Shown piece by piece: positions 17,977 through 26,516 of a stretch of DNA of 64,000 nt. The stretch is from positions 90,233 through 154,232 of the forward strand of contig JAENXC010000006.1 of the NCBI GenBank assembly GCA_016649715.1. Direction: 5' to 3'. The stretch comes from Flavobacteriaceae bacterium. Its GTDB lineage: Bacteria; Bacteroidota; Bacteroidia; Flavobacteriales; Flavobacteriaceae. The stretch's first letter is position 1. Each line of letters starts with the position of its first letter. A program made the translations under genes and the position numbers. The notes under the pieces are model-generated. The model saw only the letters and a program-made list of their open reading frames with translations. It did not search any database and had not been told where the DNA came from.

Positions 17977-18840
17977 ATGATGATTGTGGACAAAGTGTTT
18001 TTTCAGAAAAAAGATATGCAGAGAATCGCGATGGTTCTTTGCGCGATCGCTTTTTCATTTAATTCATTTGCCCAACAATCAAAAGAGCAAAGGAAAGAAT
18101 TGAAAGCCGCACAAAATTATTTGAGTGAAGCCCAACAATCACTTCAGAAAAAGGAATTTCCTTCCGCGGAAGCAGATTACCGGAAAGCCATTTCTCTAAA
18201 CCCAAAAAGCGAAACCGCTAAATACAATCTCGGAACCGCTTACTACGGAAAAGAAAAAAACGCCGAGGCGATGCTCCGTTTCAAACAAGCTGCCCAAACC
18301 GCAACTGATAAAGCTGAAAAACACAAAGCGTTTCATAATTTAGGAAATACTTTTATGAACGAAAAAAAATATACCGAAGCGGTTGAGGCATACAAAAATG
18401 CCCTTCGGAACAACCCGAATGACGATGAAACCCGCTATAATTTAGCTTTGGCAAAAGATATGTTGGAGAAAAATCCACCGGCTCCGCAGGATAAGGACGA
18501 CAAAAACAAAGACCAAGACAAGAAAGATCAGGATAAAAAAGATCAACAAGATAAACAGGACAAAAAAGACCAAGGCGACGAGAAGGATAATAAAGACAAA
18601 GGCGACCAAAAAGAGGACAAAAAAGAAGGCGATAAAGATAAGGACCAAGGCAAGCCCGACAAACCAAAAGACAAAGAAGGAGACAAGCCACAACAGCAAC
18701 AACCCGTCCCCGGCCAACTTTCACCACAACAAGTGAAAAGTCTTTTGGAAGCCATGAATAACGAAGAGAAAAAAACACAGGATAAGATAAATGCCGAAAA
18801 GCAAAAAGGTGAAAAAGTGAAATCGGATAAAGACTGGTAG
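17977..18840 (+). CDS. batC: BatC, TPR protein with Lys/Asp-rich tail
   Basis: Periplasmic tetratricopeptide protein. The start is uncertain: the track's 17956 overlaps batB, 17977 follows the batB stop directly, and MQRIAMVLCAIAFSFNSFAQ at 18016 is a complete signal peptide. TPR-type repeats run to about residue 160 (YLSEAQQSLQKKEFPSAEADYRKAI; NPKSETAKYNLGTAYY; AFHNLGNTFMNEKKYTEAVEAYKNAL). A roughly 80-residue low-complexity stretch of KDQ/DKKD words follows, then a short helical tail. Such charged linkers are common in BatC. Confidence 0.88.
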   Translation: MMIVDKVFFQKKDMQRIAMVLCAIAFSFNSFAQQSKEQRKELKAAQNYLSEAQQSLQKKEFPSAEADYRKAISLNPKSETAKYNLGTAYYGKEKNAEAMLRFKQAAQTATDKAEKHKAFHNLGNTFMNEKKYTEAVEAYKNALRNNPNDDETRYNLALAKDMLEKNPPAPQDKDDKNKDQDKKDQDKKDQQDKQDKKDQGDEKDNKDKGDQKEDKKEGDKDKDQGKPDKPKDKEGDKPQQQQPVPGQLSPQQVKSLLEAMNNEEKKTQDKINAEKQKGEKVKSDKDW

Positions 18841-18843
18841 ATT

Positions 18844-20616
18844 ATGAAAACGAAGAATTTTTTATTCCTTTTAGGGTTTGTGCTGTGCAGCATTGCTGCC
18901 ACGGCGCAGGTTCAGTTTGATGCGAAGGTTAGCAAAAAAACGCTTGGAATAAACGAGCGTTTACGAGTGGATTTTGAAATGAACCAAGATGGCGACAATT
19001 TCAGGCCGCCAAGTTTTGACAATTTTAAAGTGGTGGGCGGCCCAAACCAATCCATCAGCAATTCATGGATAAACGGCAAGCGCAGTTTTTCAAAAACCTA
19101 TTCCTACTTTTTGGCACCGCAGAGCCGCGGAAAATTAACCATTGGTCAGGCCACTATTGAAATTAACGATGAAACCTATAAAACCCTTCCCATACAAGTG
19201 GAAGTTACTGCCGCCGTTGATGTTCCCAAAGATGGAAACAACGCAGATTTTGTGGCGAGCGAAAATGTACATTTGGTGGCGGAAGTTTCCAATGCCAATC
19301 CATTTTTAAACGAAGCAATTACGGTTACATACAAATTATACGTTTCACACGATGTGAGCATAACCAGCCAATGGCGGGAGATAGACACTCCAAAGTACGC
19401 AGATTTCTGGAGCCAGAATATTGATAATCAAAACAATTTTAAGGTTTACGAAGGAAAATTTAATGGCGAAGATTATCGCTATGTGGTTTTAAGAACCACC
19501 GTTCTTTATCCACAGAAAACAGGAAAGCTCGATATTGAACCGCTCACACTTGATATTCCCATTGATGTGCAAGGAAACCGCCGCGATATTTTTGGGCGCA
19601 GGTTGATGGAGCGCGTCAACAAAACCATCAGTGCCGGAAATCGGACTATCGATGTGAAACCACTTCCGTTGGAAGGAAAACCCGATGGTTTCAACGGTGC
19701 GGTTGGCGATTTCGCATTTGATGTTAACACCAACAAAAACACGCTCAACGCTAACGAATCTTTGCAATTGGACGTAAAGGTTTCGGGAAAAGGGAATTTG
19801 AAATTGTTCACACTTCCAGCAGTAAAACTTCCAAACACACTAGAAGTTTATGAGCCCGAGCACAACGAAAGCGTGAACACAACCGTTGCGGGAATGCAGG
19901 GAACCATAACCGATACTTACACGGTTGTTCCCCAATTTAAAGGAACTTACCCCGTTAATCCAATTACTTTTTCATATTTCGATCCAAAAACCGAAAAATA
20001 TAAAACCATCACTTCAAAAGAGTTTACCATTGAAGTGGAAAACGGGCCAATCAGCTCTGCCACTTCAAGTATTAATCCAAACAATGCTAAAAAACTGGTT
20101 GTTCTGTCAAAAGACAATTTTAAGTATATAAAACTGGACGCCAATTTAAAACCCATCGCGCAGGAATCGTTTTTTAAATCGGCTTTATTTTGGTCGCTAT
20201 TGGGAAGTCCTTTTTTGTTGATTCCGCTGTTTATTCTCGCCGGTAAAAAACGCAAACAACGTTTGAATGATGTGGAAGGAAACAAACTGCGAAGAGCCAA
20301 CAAGCTTGCCAAAAAATATCTTTCTGAAGCAAAGCGGAATATTTCAAACCCAGTTTCATTTTACGAATCTTTGGAACGAGCGCTCCACAATTATCTGAAA
20401 GCGCAGTTGAGTATTGAAACTTCGGAAATGGAAAAAAGCCTTATCTCAAAAATGTTGCTCGAACGAAATGTGGAAGCAGCTGTTGTGGAAAACTTTATCA
20501 CCTTGCTAAAAAGTTGTGAATACGCACGCTATGCCTCTTCTTCCAAAGCATCGGTGCAACAGGATTACAGCAAAGCGGTGGAAGTTATTTCAAATATTGA
20601 CAAACAAATACAGTAA
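18844..20616 (+). CDS. batD: BatD, oxygen-tolerance protein
   Basis: 590-aa BatD family protein. A signal peptide (FLFLLGFVLCSIAATAQ) is followed by tandem beta-sandwich domains (VQFDAKVSKKTLGINERLRVDFEM; SFSKTYSYFLAPQSRG; VTYKLYVSHDV), a membrane span near residue 444 (FFKSALFWSLLGSPFLLIPLFILAG) and a cytoplasmic helical tail rich in Lys and Arg. The family is tied to oxygen tolerance in Bacteroides but its reaction is unknown. It begins 3 bases after batC. Confidence 0.93.
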   Translation: MKTKNFLFLLGFVLCSIAATAQVQFDAKVSKKTLGINERLRVDFEMNQDGDNFRPPSFDNFKVVGGPNQSISNSWINGKRSFSKTYSYFLAPQSRGKLTIGQATIEINDETYKTLPIQVEVTAAVDVPKDGNNADFVASENVHLVAEVSNANPFLNEAITVTYKLYVSHDVSITSQWREIDTPKYADFWSQNIDNQNNFKVYEGKFNGEDYRYVVLRTTVLYPQKTGKLDIEPLTLDIPIDVQGNRRDIFGRRLMERVNKTISAGNRTIDVKPLPLEGKPDGFNGAVGDFAFDVNTNKNTLNANESLQLDVKVSGKGNLKLFTLPAVKLPNTLEVYEPEHNESVNTTVAGMQGTITDTYTVVPQFKGTYPVNPITFSYFDPKTEKYKTITSKEFTIEVENGPISSATSSINPNNAKKLVVLSKDNFKYIKLDANLKPIAQESFFKSALFWSLLGSPFLLIPLFILAGKKRKQRLNDVEGNKLRRANKLAKKYLSEAKRNISNPVSFYESLERALHNYLKAQLSIETSEMEKSLISKMLLERNVEAAVVENFITLLKSCEYARYASSSKASVQQDYSKAVEVISNIDKQIQ

Positions 20617-20627
20617 AATTGAAGAAG

Positions 20628-21377
20628 ATGAAAAAGCTACTGTACCTATTTATTTTACTTGTTTCCTTCTCAAGTATTGGTCAAAATAAAAATCTTTTTG
20701 ACCAAGGAAAGGAACTTTACAAAAACGGAAAATACCAACAGGCCATTGATTCGTGGATGAAGATTTTAGACAAAGGCGAACATTCAGCGGAACTCTATTT
20801 CAATTTAGGAAATGCGCAGTACAAGTTGAACCACATTGGGCCAAGCGTGTATTATTACGAAAAAGCATTACAACTATCGCCAAACGATACCGATATAAAA
20901 AACAATCTCGCCTTTGCCGAAAACGCACGGATTGATGCCATAGAACCTTTGCCTAAAACCGTTTTTTCGAAATGGTACCACAGCATTGCCAGCGTATTCA
21001 CTTTTGAGGGTTGGGCAGTTTCGGCCGTTGCTTTTTCGGTCTTTTTTGTAGCGTTATTCCTGTTTTACTATTTTGCTTTTTCGGAAAAAAGAAAACGATT
21101 GCTTTTTGTGAGCTCCATGTTTGCCGGGTCGTTCCTCGTTGCTTCGCTGACAATGGCCTTTTTAACCTACGGCGATTATTCAAAAAACCAACCTGCAGTA
21201 ATTTTTGCGAGCGAAATTGAAGTGAAAACTGAACCCTCTATGGGCAGTAACGTGGCGTTCACGCTTCACGAAGGAACCAAAGTGCAGATATTAGCACAGG
21301 ATGGCAATTGGTACCGCATTACCTTAGTAGATGGAAAAGATGGCTGGATTCCAGGAACGGATTTGAAGCAGCTTTAA
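20628..21377 (+). CDS. batE: BatE, TPR and SH3-like membrane protein
   Basis: About 249-aa last gene of the Bat operon. The ATG at 20628 gives a clean signal peptide (KKLLYLFILLVSFSSIGQ); the track's TTG is 9 bases earlier. TPR repeats occupy about 20-90 (GKELYKNGKYQQAIDSWMKIL; SAELYFNLGNAQYKLN; SVYYYEKALQLSPND), then two membrane spans (about 120-175) and a C-terminal bacterial SH3 domain (VKTEPSMGSNVAFTLHEGTKV ... DGWIP). The two-span plus SH3 layout is typical of BatE. Confidence 0.92.
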   Translation: MKKLLYLFILLVSFSSIGQNKNLFDQGKELYKNGKYQQAIDSWMKILDKGEHSAELYFNLGNAQYKLNHIGPSVYYYEKALQLSPNDTDIKNNLAFAENARIDAIEPLPKTVFSKWYHSIASVFTFEGWAVSAVAFSVFFVALFLFYYFAFSEKRKRLLFVSSMFAGSFLVASLTMAFLTYGDYSKNQPAVIFASEIEVKTEPSMGSNVAFTLHEGTKVQILAQDGNWYRITLVDGKDGWIPGTDLKQL

Positions 21378-21388
21378 ATTATTTATTA

Positions 21389-21928
21389 CTACAAACTGTC
21401 TGTGGATTTTTCTGGAATTATCTCCATTTCAGGGTCTTTTAGCTCGTCCACTTCCTTCATTATTGCTGGAAGAATTGCAGGAGCAATCATCGCGACGGGT
21501 TTATACAGCACTGAAGTTTCCCGCTGTTCAGGTGTAAGTATTCTATAACTTTCCGAAGCATTCACGAACATAAAAACCACGCTAACCAAAAAAGCGTATT
21601 TCAGCACATTGAAAATTCCACCGAAAATTTTGTTGAAAATGCCGAGCATCACAAAATCGGCAACTTTCGTCAAAAGCCTTCCCAGCAAGCTGAAAAGTAT
21701 TATTATCAGGAAAAACATTATTAAAAATGAAACTACTTTGTTAGCGTCTGCGCTCCAATTGAACCAATTTTCCAAGTAACCTTTTACATAGTCCGAAAAA
21801 AACATGGCGCAATAAACTGCGACCACTATTCCTATTAATGAAGCGAGCGCCCGCAACAATCCCTTTTTAAAACCCACAAAAAAAGCGATGATAAAAATAA
21901 GGCCGAGAACGATGTCTATAGTGTTCAT
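21389..21928 (-). CDS. CvpA family membrane protein
   Basis: 179-aa integral membrane protein with about four spans (IDIVLGLIFIIAFFVGFKKG; LASLIGIVVAVYCAMFF; VVSFLIMFFLIIILFSLLG; YAFLVSVVFMFV), the CvpA/colicin V production pattern. CvpA homologues affect envelope stress and colicin V export. It converges on batE with 11 bases between the stops, so the two transcripts probably overlap at their 3' ends. Confidence 0.9.
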   Translation of the reverse strand: MNTIDIVLGLIFIIAFFVGFKKGLLRALASLIGIVVAVYCAMFFSDYVKGYLENWFNWSADANKVVSFLIMFFLIIILFSLLGRLLTKVADFVMLGIFNKIFGGIFNVLKYAFLVSVVFMFVNASESYRILTPEQRETSVLYKPVAMIAPAILPAIMKEVDELKDPEMEIIPEKSTDSL

Positions 21929-21982
21929 ATTTTAAAATTTTCCCTAAATATACCCTTTTTTCAATTCTGAATAGAACTTTCT

Positions 21983-22007
21983 GCAAGGTCTTCAAGACCT
22001 TGTAGGT
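21983..22007. repeat. 25-bp palindromic element, intergenic copy
   Basis: Identical to 14301-14325, with core CAAGGTCTTCAAGACCTTG. Here it lies between divergent cvpA and the 22140 gene, the kind of place where such elements normally sit. Confidence 0.8.
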
Positions 22008-22108
22008 ATTTTAAACTTTCTAAATATGACCATTTTCAGCTATTCATTTTGAAATTTTGAACAATACTCTTTGGAATTTGGTGCTTGTTATTTGGAATTT
22101 TAAACTAG

Positions 22109-22116
22109 TATCTTTG
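22109..22116 (+). promoter_or_regulatory. -7 box for the 22140 gene (pheS cluster)
   Basis: TATCTTTG, a perfect TAnnTTTG, 24 bases before the ATG at 22140. A TTG at about 22085, 21 bases upstream, is a possible -33 element. Confidence 0.6.
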
Positions 22117-22139
22117 CAGACTAATTTATAGATGAAAAA

Positions 22140-22496
22140 ATGGCACGCGACGAACAATTAAAGAATCGATGGGATGCAGTGGTAAAAATGCTTGGTGACC
22201 GTTTTGCCGATGGAGAAGTTTTGGATTTGGACGCCATCATTTATTTGGTGGGTGTTCAGGAACTTAGCCAATTACACAGAAAATTTAAAAAAGACGAAAA
22301 GCTGGACTTGATGCACATCGCTATCTGCCGCCTTTTGGAACCGTATGGATATTATGAATTTGATTATTTTGACGAAGAAGGCTGGCCGCATTACCATGTT
22401 TTGGAACAATTGCCACCACTAAAAGCTGGTGAACAGAGCGTTTTGATGAAGGAGGCTATTGTGCAGTATTTTTTGGAGAAGGAGGTGATATCTTAA
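22140..22496 (+). CDS. Conserved hypothetical protein upstream of pheS
   Basis: 118-aa acidic cytoplasmic protein with no signal or membrane segment. It is predicted mostly helical (AVVKMLGDRFADGEVLDLDAIIYLVGVQELSQLHRKF) with an aromatic patch, EPYGYYEFDYFDEEGWPHYHV. I recognise it only as a small conserved flavobacterial protein of unknown function. It begins a cluster that leads to pheS. Confidence 0.8.
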   Translation: MARDEQLKNRWDAVVKMLGDRFADGEVLDLDAIIYLVGVQELSQLHRKFKKDEKLDLMHIAICRLLEPYGYYEFDYFDEEGWPHYHVLEQLPPLKAGEQSVLMKEAIVQYFLEKEVIS

Positions 22497-22535
22497 AAAA
22501 CCATTAATAACGTAAATTTTCAACAATAAATTAAT

Positions 22536-24071
22536 ATGAAAAAAAGCATTTTAACATTTACCCTTGTTTTTGGAATGGTCATTTCTTTTACAACAAGTTG
22601 TAATAAAGAAGAAACTCGGGAGGAAGAAATTGAGAATAATTATACGATACCAGCAGTATCAACTTCTGCTATATCCGATATCACTTCAACCAACGCCAAT
22701 TCTGGTGGTAATGTTTCTCTTGATGGCGGTTCACCTGTCACGGCAAAGGGTGTCTGCTGGAATACATCACCAAACCCCACAAAGGAGAACAATTTAACCC
22801 TGGATGGAACTGGAGTGGGTAATTTCTCCAGTAATATTGAAGGACTAACACCTAGTACAACTTACTATTTACGAGCGTATGCAACTAACGCCGTTGGAAC
22901 AGCCTATGGAAACGAGATAAGTTTCACAACAATTAATGAAGACACTCAAGTAACACCTCAATTCGAAATTTTTAAAATCATTGACGGAAAGGAAATCCGT
23001 AACATTATAAAAACCACAGATGGAGGTTACATTGCATTTGCTTTTGCTGAAGACTATGACGTTATAAAGTTTGACGCAGATTTCAACATACAATGGAATA
23101 AAACGTATGGGGGTACCAAGCAAGATTATGCTGAATCAATATCACAAACCAGTGATGGTGGTTATTTAGTACTTGGTTACTCAAAATCTAATGATGGCGA
23201 TGTAACTGTTAATCACGGAGAGGCTGATATTTGGGCATGCAAAATTGACCAAGCTGGAAATCTGGTTTGGGAAAAAAGTTATGGCGGATCTGCCTTTGAT
23301 GGAATTGGTAAAGAAAAATCAGTATTACTAACTGATGATGGAGGTTTTATATTTACAGCTTACACCAAATCTAATGATGGAGATGTTTCATTGAATAAGG
23401 GTGAATACGATATTTGGTTAGTAAAAGCTAATTCAACAGGCGAGATTCAATTCGAAAAAACTTTTGGGGGAAGTGAAAATGATTTCGGCAGACAAATTAT
23501 CAAAACTAACTCAAACTTTACTATTTCTGTGTCAACAAGATCTGGCAATGGGGATTTTAACGCTCCAGGCAATTGGATTATTCAGATTGACAAAAATGGA
23601 AATGAAATATGGAAAACAAATTTCAATGTTCTAAACTCCGGTGCTATAAATAATACTTCCGATAATGGTATCGTAGTAGTAAACAACAGTGCAACACAGT
23701 ATTTTCTAAACAAACTAGATTTTAATGGAAATGTAATTATGAGCAATATTATAGATTTTCAATCCATTTCTTCGAAACAACCCAGTAGCGTTCATATTCA
23801 TGAAACTTCAGATCAAGGTTTTGTAATTATTGGAGATTTAGGAAATGGCAATGATTCAGATGCGCTATTGTTTAGAGTTTCTCCAGCATTGAATTTAGTA
23901 TACAATAAAATATATTCTGGCAGCGATTTAGATATGTCTGCCTCATTTATTCCCTTGAATACAAATAATTACATATATCAATTCTCAACATATTCACACG
24001 ACATTCCTAATTTACCATATTCTTCAGCTGAAGCTTCTGTAATAGTTATGCTTGAAGAGATTATCGATTAA
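22536..24071 (+). CDS. Secreted lipoprotein with FN3-like and propeller-like repeats
   Basis: 511-aa lipoprotein: signal MKKSILTFTLVFGMVISFTTSC, lipid Cys at 22. Residues about 40-130 form a fibronectin-like module (SDITSTNANSGGNVSLDGGS ... TPSTTYYLRAYATNAVGTAYGN). The remainder carries repeats of the type TSDGGYLVLGYSKSNDGDV and TDDGGFIFTAYTKSNDGDV separated by about 55-60 residues, a beta-propeller-like arrangement. No catalytic motif is seen. It is more AT-rich than its housekeeping neighbours and sits between two conserved genes, so it may be a later insertion. Its stop overlaps the pheS start (TAATG). Confidence 0.82.
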   Translation: MKKSILTFTLVFGMVISFTTSCNKEETREEEIENNYTIPAVSTSAISDITSTNANSGGNVSLDGGSPVTAKGVCWNTSPNPTKENNLTLDGTGVGNFSSNIEGLTPSTTYYLRAYATNAVGTAYGNEISFTTINEDTQVTPQFEIFKIIDGKEIRNIIKTTDGGYIAFAFAEDYDVIKFDADFNIQWNKTYGGTKQDYAESISQTSDGGYLVLGYSKSNDGDVTVNHGEADIWACKIDQAGNLVWEKSYGGSAFDGIGKEKSVLLTDDGGFIFTAYTKSNDGDVSLNKGEYDIWLVKANSTGEIQFEKTFGGSENDFGRQIIKTNSNFTISVSTRSGNGDFNAPGNWIIQIDKNGNEIWKTNFNVLNSGAINNTSDNGIVVVNNSATQYFLNKLDFNGNVIMSNIIDFQSISSKQPSSVHIHETSDQGFVIIGDLGNGNDSDALLFRVSPALNLVYNKIYSGSDLDMSASFIPLNTNNYIYQFSTYSHDIPNLPYSSAEASVIVMLEEIID

Positions 24072-25102
24072 TGAAAATTAAAATGATAGAAACAATAAAA
24101 AACCACATCGCAGAAGTACAAGCATTTTCTTCAACCAACAAAGAAGAAATAGAAAGCTTCCGCATAAAATATTTAGGTAAAAAAGGGTTGTTAAACGACT
24201 TTTTTGCCGAGTTTAAAAATGTGCCAAACGATCAGAAAAAGGAATTCGGGCAAGTACTGAACACGCTCAAAAATGTCGCCCAGGAAAAAGTGGATTCGCT
24301 TAAAGAAGCATTGGAAAGCAAGGTAGAAACCAAAGGCATTTACGGCGATCTTTCCCGTCCAGGCGAAGTGGTTCCGTTGGGTTCCCGCCATCCAATTTCG
24401 ATAGTGAAAAACAAAATAATCGATATCTTTTTGCGCATCGGTTTCAACGTTTCCGAAGGGCCGGAAATGGAAGACGATTGGCACAACTTTACCGCACTAA
24501 ACCTTCCAGAATACCACCCAGCACGCGATATGCAGGATACCTTTTTCATTCAAACCAACCCAGATGTTTTGTTGCGCACGCACACATCTTCGGTGCAGGT
24601 TCGGTATATGGAAAACAACAAACCGCCTATCCGTACCATTTCGCCGGGTCGTGTTTATCGGAATGAAGCTATTTCAGCTCGCTCCCATTGCTTTTTCCAT
24701 CAAGTGGAAGGCTTGTATGTGGACAAAGGCGTAAGCTTCGCAGATTTGAAGCAAACCTTGCAATATTTCACTACCGAAATGTTCGGAAAATCTAAAATCC
24801 GTTTACGTCCCTCCTATTTTCCGTTTACGGAACCAAGTGCCGAAGTTGATGTTTACTGGGGCTTGGAAACCGAAGCAGATCATAGAATCACAAAAGGAAC
24901 CGGCTGGCTCGAAATTGGCGGATGCGGAATGGTTGATCCAAACGTACTTAAAAATTGTGGCATCGACTCCGAGGAATATTCCGGTTTTGCCTTTGGCGTG
25001 GGCGTGGACCGTATCGCAATGCTGTTGCACCAAATTCCCGATATTAGAATGTTCAGTGAAAACGACGTTCGCTTTTTGGAACAGTTTAAAAGTGTACTTT
25101 AA
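24071..25102 (+). CDS. pheS: Phenylalanyl-tRNA synthetase alpha subunit
   Basis: 343 aa (339 from the inner ATG at 24083, the commoner length). Class II aaRS: an N-terminal coiled coil (about 1-95), then the catalytic core with motif 2 (SPGRVYRNEAISARSHCFFHQVEG) and motif 3 (GFAFGVGVDRIAMLLHQIPDIR). It charges tRNA-Phe with PheT, which is not in the window, as is usual in this phylum. The TAATG overlap with the previous gene suggests coupling if 24071 is used. Confidence 0.97.
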   Translation: MKIKMIETIKNHIAEVQAFSSTNKEEIESFRIKYLGKKGLLNDFFAEFKNVPNDQKKEFGQVLNTLKNVAQEKVDSLKEALESKVETKGIYGDLSRPGEVVPLGSRHPISIVKNKIIDIFLRIGFNVSEGPEMEDDWHNFTALNLPEYHPARDMQDTFFIQTNPDVLLRTHTSSVQVRYMENNKPPIRTISPGRVYRNEAISARSHCFFHQVEGLYVDKGVSFADLKQTLQYFTTEMFGKSKIRLRPSYFPFTEPSAEVDVYWGLETEADHRITKGTGWLEIGGCGMVDPNVLKNCGIDSEEYSGFAFGVGVDRIAMLLHQIPDIRMFSENDVRFLEQFKSVL

Positions 25103-25104
25103 AA

Positions 25105-25144
25105 AAGACGTAAGACATAAGACCGCTGCGCTATAGGACTTAAG
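25105..25144. repeat. Palindromic repeat with short tandem words (dialect B)
   Basis: The left arm contains GACGTAAGACATAAGAC (25107-25123); the right arm, CTATAGGACTTAAG, is a degraded complement. The same 17-mer occurs on the opposite strand at 59682-59698. Lies between pheS and the 25153 gene. Confidence 0.7.
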
Positions 25145-25152
25145 AAAAAACT

Positions 25153-25548
25153 ATGCGAAAAGATATTGAAATTCCCAAGACCAAAAACGTGCATATTGTT
25201 GCCGTAAAGGAATGGGACGAAGACTTTACCGGCCAGCAATGGAACGTCTATTTGGTGAACGATCGCGAGGATGAAATTTCCACGGTTTTGGTGCTGTCCC
25301 GCGGAAAAAGTGAAGACAGAAAAACCTCAACCCTGCGACATGGTTTGGGAAATATACCTGCTAAAACTGCTTCTAAAGTTGAATTCATTCCCACCGAAGT
25401 TTTGGGTTTTACCAACGAATATTTGGTCACTTTTTTTGCCGAAAACAAACTCTTTGAACGCAAATTCATTTTTGGACCGAATAGTATTTCCGAAGAAAAC
25501 GTAGTTGAAATCCCAGTTTTAGAAAGCGATGGGATTTTGGCGAAGTAA
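25153..25548 (+). CDS. Conserved hypothetical protein downstream of pheS
   Basis: 131-aa cytoplasmic protein, predicted mostly beta strand, rich in Glu, Lys and Asn. Distinct stretches are NVHIVAVKEWDEDFTGQQWNVYL and TSTLRHGLGNIPAKTASKVEF. I know it only as a flavobacterial conserved protein of unknown function kept next to pheS. Databases sometimes name it after pheS, but no synthetase motif is present. Confidence 0.8.
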   Translation: MRKDIEIPKTKNVHIVAVKEWDEDFTGQQWNVYLVNDREDEISTVLVLSRGKSEDRKTSTLRHGLGNIPAKTASKVEFIPTEVLGFTNEYLVTFFAENKLFERKFIFGPNSISEENVVEIPVLESDGILAK

Positions 25549-25562
25549 AAATATTTCAAGCA

Positions 25563-26516
25563 ATGCTGAAAGTTGAAATCGATTCCTTTTCCTATTTCAA
25601 AAAAAACGTTTTAAAGGACATTCATTTCACGTTGAAACCTGGCGAACATCTTAGCATCCTCGGCGAGAGCGGCTGCGGAAAATCTACACTCTTACATCTT
25701 GTTTACGGCTTGCTTCATTTAGAACACGGAAGCATTCATTTCAAAAACAAAAAACTGCTAGGCCCCACAAAAGCACTTATTCCCGGTGAAGATTTTATGA
25801 AACTTGTGGCACAAGAATTCAATATTATGCCATTCACCACCGTTGCCGAAAACATCGGTTCGCACCTTTCACGATTAGATGAAGAAAATGACGAAAGACG
25901 AATTGATGAACTTTTGGAGGTAGTTGGAATGGAAGCCTTCAAAAATACGCTGGTAAAAACCCTCAGCGGCGGACAAAAACAGCGCGTAGCTTTGGCGAAA
26001 GCTTTGGCGAACGAACCCAAAATTCTATTACTGGACGAGCCTTTCAGCAATATCGATGTTTTTAGAAAAAATAAATTACAGCGAAAAATTTTCAGTTATC
26101 TGAAAGAAAATAACATCAGTTGCATCACCGCAACCCACGACAGCGACGAAGCTTTAGCTTTTTCAGACCATATTTTAATGCTGAAAAACGGAACCGAAGA
26201 AATGTTCGGAACACCCGAATTTATTTATAAAAATGTTTCAACTGAATATCAGGCTGGCTTTTTTGGGGAAGCAAATCTGCTTCCAAAAAGTCTTTTTTCT
26301 TCCGAAACTAATTTAGAAAAAAGAATTGTTTTTCCCCATCAATTAGAAATTTCTAAAGAAAAAACAAAGCTTGAAGTCTCGGTAAAAAAGTGTTATTTCA
26401 AAGGAACACATTTTTTGGTGGAAGCAGATTTTAAGGAAAATATTGTGTTTTTCAACAATCCATTTCAGCTTAAAAAAGGGAGTAATTGTTGGCTGAAAAT
26501 CTCAGAAAAAATTTAA
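25563..26516 (+). CDS. Orphan ABC transporter ATP-binding protein
   Basis: 317-aa ABC ATPase with a complete set of motifs: Walker A GESGCGKST (34-42), signature LSGGQKQRVALAKAL, Walker B ILLLDEPFSNID and the switch His in TATHDSDEA. After about residue 230 a TOBE-like beta extension follows, as in importer ATPases of the Fe3+/spermidine/sulfate type. No permease or binding protein is adjacent, so the transported substrate is unknown. Its stop overlaps the convergent 26513 gene by 4 bases. Confidence 0.9.
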   Translation: MLKVEIDSFSYFKKNVLKDIHFTLKPGEHLSILGESGCGKSTLLHLVYGLLHLEHGSIHFKNKKLLGPTKALIPGEDFMKLVAQEFNIMPFTTVAENIGSHLSRLDEENDERRIDELLEVVGMEAFKNTLVKTLSGGQKQRVALAKALANEPKILLLDEPFSNIDVFRKNKLQRKIFSYLKENNISCITATHDSDEALAFSDHILMLKNGTEEMFGTPEFIYKNVSTEYQAGFFGEANLLPKSLFSSETNLEKRIVFPHQLEISKEKTKLEVSVKKCYFKGTHFLVEADFKENIVFFNNPFQLKKGSNCWLKISEKI

